From contig NZ_CP100355.1 of NCBI RefSeq assembly GCF_024204665.1, forward strand, positions 3,329,451 through 3,393,450: DNA of 64,000 bases, given 5' to 3'. Within the stretch, counting starts at the first letter, position 1. Each line of letters opens with the position of its first letter. Below, piece by piece: positions 59,730 through 64,000 of this stretch. The notes below the pieces were generated by a model. The model searched no databases, was not told the DNA's origin, and was given only the letters and a program-made list of their open reading frames with translations. Both the position numbers and the translations under genes were made by a program. The DNA comes from Natronosalvus rutilus. GTDB taxonomy: Archaea; Halobacteriota; Halobacteria; Halobacteriales; Natrialbaceae.

Positions 59730-60881
59730 ATGGACTTTGGACTCACCGACGAACAACAACAGATCCGTGAGGAAGTCAAGCGCTTCGCCGAAAACGAGAT
59801 CAAACCAGTCGCGACCGAGTACGACGTCGAAGAGAAGTACCCCCACGACATCGTCGAGAAGGCCGCCGAGATGGGCCTGACCGGCGCCTACATCCCGATG
59901 GAGTACGGCGGCGCGGGCTACTCGATCCTCGACACCGCCATCATCACCGAGGAACTGTTCGCCGTCGATCCCGGCATCGCGCTCTCGATCGTCGCCACCT
60001 CCTTCGGCTGTGAGGCGATCATGAACTTCGGGACCGAAGCACAAAAAGAGGAGTACCTCGAGCCCGTTGCGCTGGGTGAAGCGGTTTCGGGCGCCGCGAT
60101 TTCGGAACCCGACACCGGCTCGGACGTCTCCTCCGTCTCCACGCGCGCCGAGAAGGACGGCGACGAGTGGGTCATCAACGGCAACAAGATGTGGATCACC
60201 AACGGCACGGTCGCCGACTTCCTGGTCGTCCTCACGAAGACGAACCCCGACGCCGAGGGCCGCTACAACGGCTTCAGCCAGTTCATCGTCGAGACCGACC
60301 GCGACGGCGTCTCGACCGAGAAGATCACCGGCAAACTCGGCATTCGCGCGTCGGACACCGCCGAAGTGATCCTGGACGACGTGCGCGTCCCCGAGGAGAA
60401 CCTCGTCGGCACGAAAGACGCCGCCTTCCTCCAGCAGATGCAGTTCTTCGACGAGACCCGTACCGCCGTCGCGGCACAGGGCGTCGGCATCGCCAAAGGG
60501 GCCACCGAGGCCGCCCTCGAGTACGCCCAGGACCGCGAACAGTTCGGCAAGTCCATCTCTGAGTTCCAGGCCATCCAGCACAAACTCGCCGACATGGCGA
60601 CCAAGACCGAGGCTGCCCGCAACCTGACCTACAAGGCCGCCTGGAACGTCGACCAGGGCGAAGACATCACCCAACTGGCGTCGATGGCCAAGGAGTACGC
60701 CTCCCGCGTCGCCGTCGACGTCGCCGACGAGGCCGTCCAGATCCACGGCGGCGCCGGCTACGTCAACGACTTCCCCGTCGAACGGCTCTACCGCGACGCG
60801 AAGATCACCCAGATCTACGAGGGCACGACGGAGATTCAGAAGAACATCATCGCCCGCGAGATGCTCGGGAAAGGGTTCTAG
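59730..60881 (+). CDS. Acyl-CoA dehydrogenase
   Basis: A 383-aa acyl-CoA dehydrogenase, catalysing the FAD-dependent first oxidation of an acyl-CoA and passing electrons to ETF. Visible: [19 protein letters not shown], the FAD/substrate loop [72 protein letters not shown] with the catalytic Glu in YEGTTE. The length is standard. A compound stem-loop begins nine bases after the stop. Confidence 0.96.
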   Translation: MDFGLTDEQQQIREEVKRFAENEIKPVATEYDVEEKYPHDIVEKAAEMGLTGAYIPMEYGGAGYSILDTAIITEELFAVDPGIALSIVATSFGCEAIMNFGTEAQKEEYLEPVALGEAVSGAAISEPDTGSDVSSVSTRAEKDGDEWVINGNKMWITNGTVADFLVVLTKTNPDAEGRYNGFSQFIVETDRDGVSTEKITGKLGIRASDTAEVILDDVRVPEENLVGTKDAAFLQQMQFFDETRTAVAAQGVGIAKGATEAALEYAQDREQFGKSISEFQAIQHKLADMATKTEAARNLTYKAAWNVDQGEDITQLASMAKEYASRVAVDVADEAVQIHGGAGYVNDFPVERLYRDAKITQIYEGTTEIQKNIIAREMLGKGF

Positions 60882-60889
60882 AGACCCAC

Positions 60890-60960
60890 CTTTTGCACTG
60901 CGTTTTTAACGCGTCGACGCCAGCGTAGCTGGCGCACGACGCGCTGACACTCGGCAAAAG
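60890..60960. repeat. Three-tier nested inverted repeat
   Basis: Outer arms CTTTTGC (60890-60896) and GCAAAAG (60954-60960), middle arms GCGTCG (60911-60916) and CGACGC (60937-60942), inner arms GCCAGC (60919-60924) and GCTGGC (60928-60933) with loop GTA. It could fold as a cruciform or as a structured RNA or terminator just after the acyl-CoA dehydrogenase stop. Confidence 0.7.
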
Positions 60961-61085
60961 CTGGACCAAAAGCACTCCTCCTTCTGTTTCGTTCACTCCG
61001 TTCACTTCACCTGAGTCGTCGGCCCGCTTGCTCACTGCGTTCGCTCGCGGTGAATCTCCTTTTATTGCCTGCCCGTCCCCGTTGA

Positions 61086-61130
61086 GCGAACGCGACGCGT
61101 TCGCGATGCTCGGAAACGCGCGCGTTTCCG
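61086..61130. repeat. Two adjacent perfect palindromes
   Basis: GCGAACGCG-A-CGCGTTCGC (61086-61104) and the perfect 20-bp palindrome at 61111-61130 (CGGAAACGCG joined to its reverse complement), 6 bp apart. Confidence 0.75.
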
Positions 61131-61236
61131 TTGGAGCACCCGCCTCTCGCTGTCGCTCGAGTCGCGTGCTCGGCCACTACCGCCTCGTTCGGTTACGATT
61201 ACATCGCCTCTCGAGCCGGGAGTCGGGAACGTTCGA

Positions 61237-61719
61237 TTACTCCAGTGAGGACGTATCGAAATCGGAGTCCGAATCACCGTCGTTACTATCTGAATCCGTG
61301 TCTGTATCACCATCGTCACTGTCCGAATCAGAGTCGGTATCCGTATCACCACCGTCGCTGTCCGAATCAGAGTCGGTATCCGTATCACCACCGTCGCTGT
61401 CCGTATCCGAATCCGAGTCGCTGTCAGTATCGCCATCACCCCTGGCCCGGTTATCGACACCGCTGTCTGCGACCATTTCACGCGGTATTTCCCTCTCGTT
61501 CTCGCCCACGTCATCGGCTATCGACGGATCCCGCTCAAGCACGTAGAACACCACGGGCGGTACGACGTAGACACCGATCGCGAGCACGGCGAAGAGCGAA
61601 TCGACGAACACTAGGAGCGCGAAGATGGCGAACGCCGCCGCGGTCGCCGTGTGCATCCCCGTTCTGGTGTACTCGAGGTAGAACGTCCAGAGTCCCCGGA
61701 ACCATTCACGATCGCTCAT
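61237..61719 (-). CDS. Membrane protein with C-terminal Ser-Asp repeat tail
   Basis: A 160-aa protein. Two hydrophobic segments at about residues 22-70 (TATAAAFAIFALLVFVDSLFAVLAIGVYVVPPVVFYVL) follow a short N-terminus (MSDREWFRGLWTFYLEYT). The last 65 residues are Asp/Ser/Thr/Gly repeats with a 13-residue period; two 39-bp DNA units (61316-61354 and 61355-61393) differ at one base. The function is unknown. Tail length probably varies between strains. The ATG at 61719 is chosen because the first helix follows directly. Confidence 0.75.
   Translation of the reverse strand: MSDREWFRGLWTFYLEYTRTGMHTATAAAFAIFALLVFVDSLFAVLAIGVYVVPPVVFYVLERDPSIADDVGENEREIPREMVADSGVDNRARGDGDTDSDSDSDTDSDGGDTDTDSDSDSDGGDTDTDSDSDSDDGDTDTDSDSNDGDSDSDFDTSSLE
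61316..61393. repeat. Two near-identical 39-bp direct repeats inside the SD-tail coding sequence
   Basis: The units TCACTGTCCGAATCAGAGTC... and TCGCTGTCCGAATCAGAGTC... differ at one position, and a partial, more divergent copy follows from 61394. They keep the reading frame (13 codons). Confidence 0.8.
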
Positions 61720-62040
61720 GCGTTCGTTATTACTACGCGAACCAACGACAACCCTCTTTCGAGGGGGGCCGTTACGATCTCCCAGTGTCGATCCACGTTC
61801 CCCCATCGAGCACTCGCTTCTCGACGGGAGCAACGACCAGTCCGCTCTGGACGGCTGCCACTGTCGTATCGCGACGCGGTGTGGTGGCTCAACTTTCCGA
61901 CTAGAACGAGGGAACCAGAGCGACGGTAGTCGCGGGTGCAACAAAAAAGCCGAGCACCCGTCTACGGAATCGACGACGGTCGTGCTTGCGACCGACGGCC
62001 GGTGTTACTTACTGCCGAGTGGTGCCAGTTACCTCGCACC
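61720..62040. other. 321-base gene-free region
   Basis: It lies between the leftward SD-repeat gene and the rightward C2H2 microprotein. Frames reading through it are Arg/Pro/Ser-rich and not convincing. No inverted repeat or TATA box stands out apart from a weak GTTACTTAC before 62041. Confidence 0.4.
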
Positions 62041-62139
62041 ATGGCAGACGAACACGAATGCAACCTCTGTGGAGCAACGTTCGATAGCGAAGAACAGCTA
62101 CAGGAACACAACCAGGAGGAACACCGGGACGAGATGTAG
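62041..62139 (+). CDS. 32-aa C2H2 zinc-finger microprotein
   Basis: A tiny frame encoding MADEHECNLCGATF, then DSEEQLQEHNQEEH and a short tail, fitting Cx2C-x12-Hx4H. Such single-finger microproteins are known in haloarchaea. The ATG is preceded by GTTACTTAC about 30 nt upstream. It is convergent with the alpha/beta hydrolase gene, 14 bp between stops. Confidence 0.8.
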   Translation: MADEHECNLCGATFDSEEQLQEHNQEEHRDEM

Positions 62140-62153
62140 TCGTCCAGGCGCTT

Positions 62154-62990
62154 TCAGGCACCCTCGAGGAACGAGTGAAGCCGATCGAGGTACGCCTCCG
62201 GCTGGTCGACCATCACCCAGTGGTTCGCCCCGTCGAGGCCGACGAGTTCCGCGTCGGAAACGTCCGACTCGAGTCGCTCCGCGTACTCCATTGGCTGAAA
62301 CTCGTCGTCGCCACCCCACAACAGCAGCGTCTGCGCGGTAACCTCGCCGGGATCGATCTCGGTCGTGTGGCTCGTGTTCGTCGCGATGGCGTTTCGCGAG
62401 AGCGAGACGATCCCTTCCTCGGTGTTCCACGGCGCGAGCATTCCCTCCAGGAACGCCTCGTCCGGATCGCCAGCGAGGGTGCTGCGGAAGATCTTTTCGA
62501 CCATCTCCTGCACGTCGTCGACGCTCATCTCGTCAATGGTCGACGGAATACCGAGATCGACGATCGTCTCGATCGGCCAGGAGTCGTAGCTGACCGCGTT
62601 CGAGAGAACGAGTCGATCGACCGCCTCGGGTTCGTGGACGGCGTACCGGAGTCCGACGCCCCCACCGAGGTCGTGACCGACGAACGTAACGGGGTCGACG
62701 CCCAGTTCGTCGAGCAATCCGTCGATCATCTCCTCTTGCGCCCTGATCGAGCGGTCGAACCCGTCGTGCATCGCCGAGTTCCCGTACCCCACCATGTCGG
62801 GGACGATCACGCGGTAGTCGTCGGCGAGCGGCGGGGCGATTTCGCGCCAGAGGAACGAGGACGTTGGGATCCCGTGGCAGAATACTATCGGCTCGCCGTT
62901 GCCCTCATCGTAGTAAGCGACCTCGAGGTCGTGTTCGTCGACGGAGACCGTTTCCGTCCGCTGCTCGCTCGTCCAGCGTTCGTACTCCAT
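62154..62990 (-). CDS. Alpha/beta hydrolase with Asp nucleophile (epoxide hydrolase/haloalkane dehalogenase-like)
   Basis: A 278-aa alpha/beta hydrolase: oxyanion-hole segment CHGIPTSSFLWREI, nucleophile elbow VGHDLGGGVGL with Asp in place of Ser, and the His in DGANHWVMVDQP. Asp nucleophiles mark epoxide hydrolases and dehalogenases. The HGxPTSSxLW segment resembles haloalkane dehalogenases, but their halide-binding Trp after the nucleophile is Leu here and the HGN Asn is Ile, so true dehalogenase activity is doubtful. The ATG at 62990 is preferred; the frame is open to 63239. It follows the HAD gene on the same strand after 104 bp. Confidence 0.85.
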   Translation of the reverse strand: MEYERWTSEQRTETVSVDEHDLEVAYYDEGNGEPIVFCHGIPTSSFLWREIAPPLADDYRVIVPDMVGYGNSAMHDGFDRSIRAQEEMIDGLLDELGVDPVTFVGHDLGGGVGLRYAVHEPEAVDRLVLSNAVSYDSWPIETIVDLGIPSTIDEMSVDDVQEMVEKIFRSTLAGDPDEAFLEGMLAPWNTEEGIVSLSRNAIATNTSHTTEIDPGEVTAQTLLLWGGDDEFQPMEYAERLESDVSDAELVGLDGANHWVMVDQPEAYLDRLHSFLEGA

Positions 62991-63094
62991 ACCGTGTCGC
63001 GCTGCCACACCACTGGCATTAGTGCTTGGCCTTGCTTCCGCACGGAGGACGGCCACGGACAGTGAGGGCGGGGGCAGACGCGAGTTCTCCGAAT

Positions 63095-63793
63095 TTACGC
63101 CTTCTCGAGTTCGGCCGCGAAGTCGTGGATCGTCTCGATCGTCAGATCGGGTTCGACGTCGTATGGCCCCCAGAGCGTGTCCTGTCGGTTGATCCAGACG
63201 CCCTGCATCCCGGCGTTCATCGCGCCCGGCACGTCCCACCAGCCCGCGCCGACGAACGCGATCGATCCCACCGGGGCACCGATTCGGTCAGCGGCGTGGC
63301 GATACAGTTCCGATTCCGGCTTGAACTGCTCGACCTCGTCCGCGCTGATCGTGTCGACGAGCAGGTTCTTCAGGTCCCCGTGGTCGACCAGTGACTCGAG
63401 CATCGCCTCGTTACCGTTCGAGACGACGTAACAGTCGTACCCGAGGTCGCGGACGCGCTCGATGCCGTCGCGAACGTCGTCGAACACCGGCAGTTCGTGG
63501 TACGTCGAGAGCACGGCCTCACGCTCGGCTTCCTCGAGGTCGACGCCGACCGTCTCGAGCGCGAATCGCAGGGCGTGACGGTTCATCGCGTAGAACGAGT
63601 CGTACTCGCCGATGGCGTTCCCGACCATCGCGTACGCCAGCGAGCGCTGCCGCCAGATCGTCGCGACGAGGGCCGGGTCGGCTTCCTCGAGGTGCGGCTC
63701 GAGGGCGTCGGCGATCCCCGAGACATCCACGAGCGTGCCGTACGAATCAAACGCGACCGCTTCGACCGCGTCGGGATCGAAGGACGAGGACAT
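63095..63793 (-). CDS. Haloacid dehalogenase type II-like HAD hydrolase
   Basis: A 232-aa HAD-superfamily protein: nucleophile Asp16 in VAFDSYGTLVD, motif II VVSNGNEAML, motif III Lys in EQFKPESELYRHA and motif IV FVGAGWWDVPGAMNAG. The DSYGTL opening and the SNG motif are those of L-2-haloacid dehalogenases (type II), which hydrolyse 2-haloacids; activity is not proven. It is upstream of the alpha/beta hydrolase on the same strand. Confidence 0.88.
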   Translation of the reverse strand: MSSSFDPDAVEAVAFDSYGTLVDVSGIADALEPHLEEADPALVATIWRQRSLAYAMVGNAIGEYDSFYAMNRHALRFALETVGVDLEEAEREAVLSTYHELPVFDDVRDGIERVRDLGYDCYVVSNGNEAMLESLVDHGDLKNLLVDTISADEVEQFKPESELYRHAADRIGAPVGSIAFVGAGWWDVPGAMNAGMQGVWINRQDTLWGPYDVEPDLTIETIHDFAAELEKA

Positions 63794-63924
63794 ACCGTTT
63801 GATTCGCGGCCGACGTCGAAATAACTTGGGCGGCCCCCGTTCTCGCGCTCGGCTCAACTCGACCGCGTTCACCGGGCTAGAAGCTGATCCCCTCGAGTCA
63901 GCGCCACGAAAACGGTGTCGTTGA

Positions 63925-64000
63925 TTACGCGCCGTCCGCGTGTCGGTCGAGTTCCTCCGCCGCCCGGATCTCGGGCGGCTTCTCAAGCCGTTCGTCGACC
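63925..64000 (-). CDS. C-terminal end of an unidentified gene (cut by window edge)
   Basis: The minus strand reads VDERLEKPPEIRAAEELDRH, then ADGA and a TAA (63925-63927). Its charged, helical character is like a genuine protein C-terminus, and the frame is open to the window edge. I cannot identify the protein from 24 residues. Confidence 0.5.
   Translation of the reverse strand, partial: VDERLEKPPEIRAAEELDRHADGA

Larger units (their letters stand above)
60882..61236. other. 355-base gene-free region with nested stem-loop and palindromes
   Basis: No gene is seen. It contains the nested inverted repeat at 60890-60960, the trailing GGACCAAAAGC, and two palindromes at 61086-61104 and 61111-61130. 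It separates the acyl-CoA dehydrogenase gene from the convergent SD-repeat gene. I recall similar CTTTTGC...GCAAAAGCTGGACCAAAAG stretches in other haloarchaeal intergenic regions. Confidence 0.6.

Overview
The window is chromosomal DNA of a haloarchaeon, most likely Natrialbales (the family-level placement is my inference). The evidence is high GC, strongly acidic proteins, TATA-like boxes about 25-30 nt upstream of start codons (leaderless genes), a TFB gene, HalOD1, Bat/HTH-10 and PhoU-AbrB proteins, a J-domain/plant-type ferredoxin, and a complex I operon without the NADH-input module. No rRNA, tRNA, CRISPR array, transposase or integrase was recognised. The window looks like ordinary chromosome rather than a plasmid or provirus.

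Layout. 1-8.7 kb: GNAT acetyltransferase (cut by the window edge), nitrilase-family hydrolase, SRPBCC protein, small haloarchaeal proteins, LEA14/WHy membrane protein, a frame-broken short gene, PhoU-like regulator, ATP-NAD kinase family protein, a 40-aa membrane protein, CinA-like protein and a winged-helix regulator. 8.9-17.2 kb: J-domain ferredoxin, MutS5-like ATPase, 5'-nucleotidase, a frame-broken response regulator, TFB with a small winged-helix protein, an EamA-type membrane protein, HalOD1 and endonuclease III. 17.5-23.6 kb: a three-gene RecA-like/small protein/PolB2 operon, then a signalling cassette made of a decayed histidine kinase, a response regulator and a receiver-GAF-Bat regulator. 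23.7-33.6 kb: ABC-2 exporter, PPOX protein, ion channel, DUF420 protein, creatininase/FAD oxidoreductase pair, SDR, a frame-broken Bat-type regulator and Hsp20. 33.8-43.2 kb: zinc-ribbon microproteins, radical SAM-HhH protein, TRAM protein, YkgJ protein, MBL hydrolase, an HTH regulator, F420-type PPOX protein, methyltransferase, GT2 and purKE. 43.4-54.0 kb: the nuoABCDHIJJKLMN operon. 54-64 kb: RCK/DHH protein, CBS-ParB-like protein, NUDIX hydrolase, fatty-acid beta-oxidation genes, an SD-repeat membrane protein, a C2H2 microprotein, an alpha/beta hydrolase and a HAD hydrolase.

Genes acting together. The complex I genes, the ferredoxin and the divergent beta-oxidation pair (hydroxyacyl-CoA dehydrogenase/enoyl-CoA hydratase and acyl-CoA dehydrogenase) belong to energy metabolism. 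purK and purE carry out consecutive steps of purine synthesis. The polB2 operon, mutS5-like gene and nth belong to DNA repair. The regulatory genes are unusually damaged: a histidine kinase reduced to fragments, and a receiver protein and a Bat/HTH-10 protein each split by an apparent one-base frame break. A fourth, non-regulatory gene is broken in the same way.

Non-coding structure worth attention: several short degenerate tandem repeats with different unit lengths (11, 14, 24, 27 and 40 bp), each touching or closely following the 3' end of a gene; a three-tier nested stem-loop followed by two perfect palindromes at 60.9-61.1 kb; and a very high density of the palindrome CTCGAG. All homology calls come from reading motifs. 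No database search was run.
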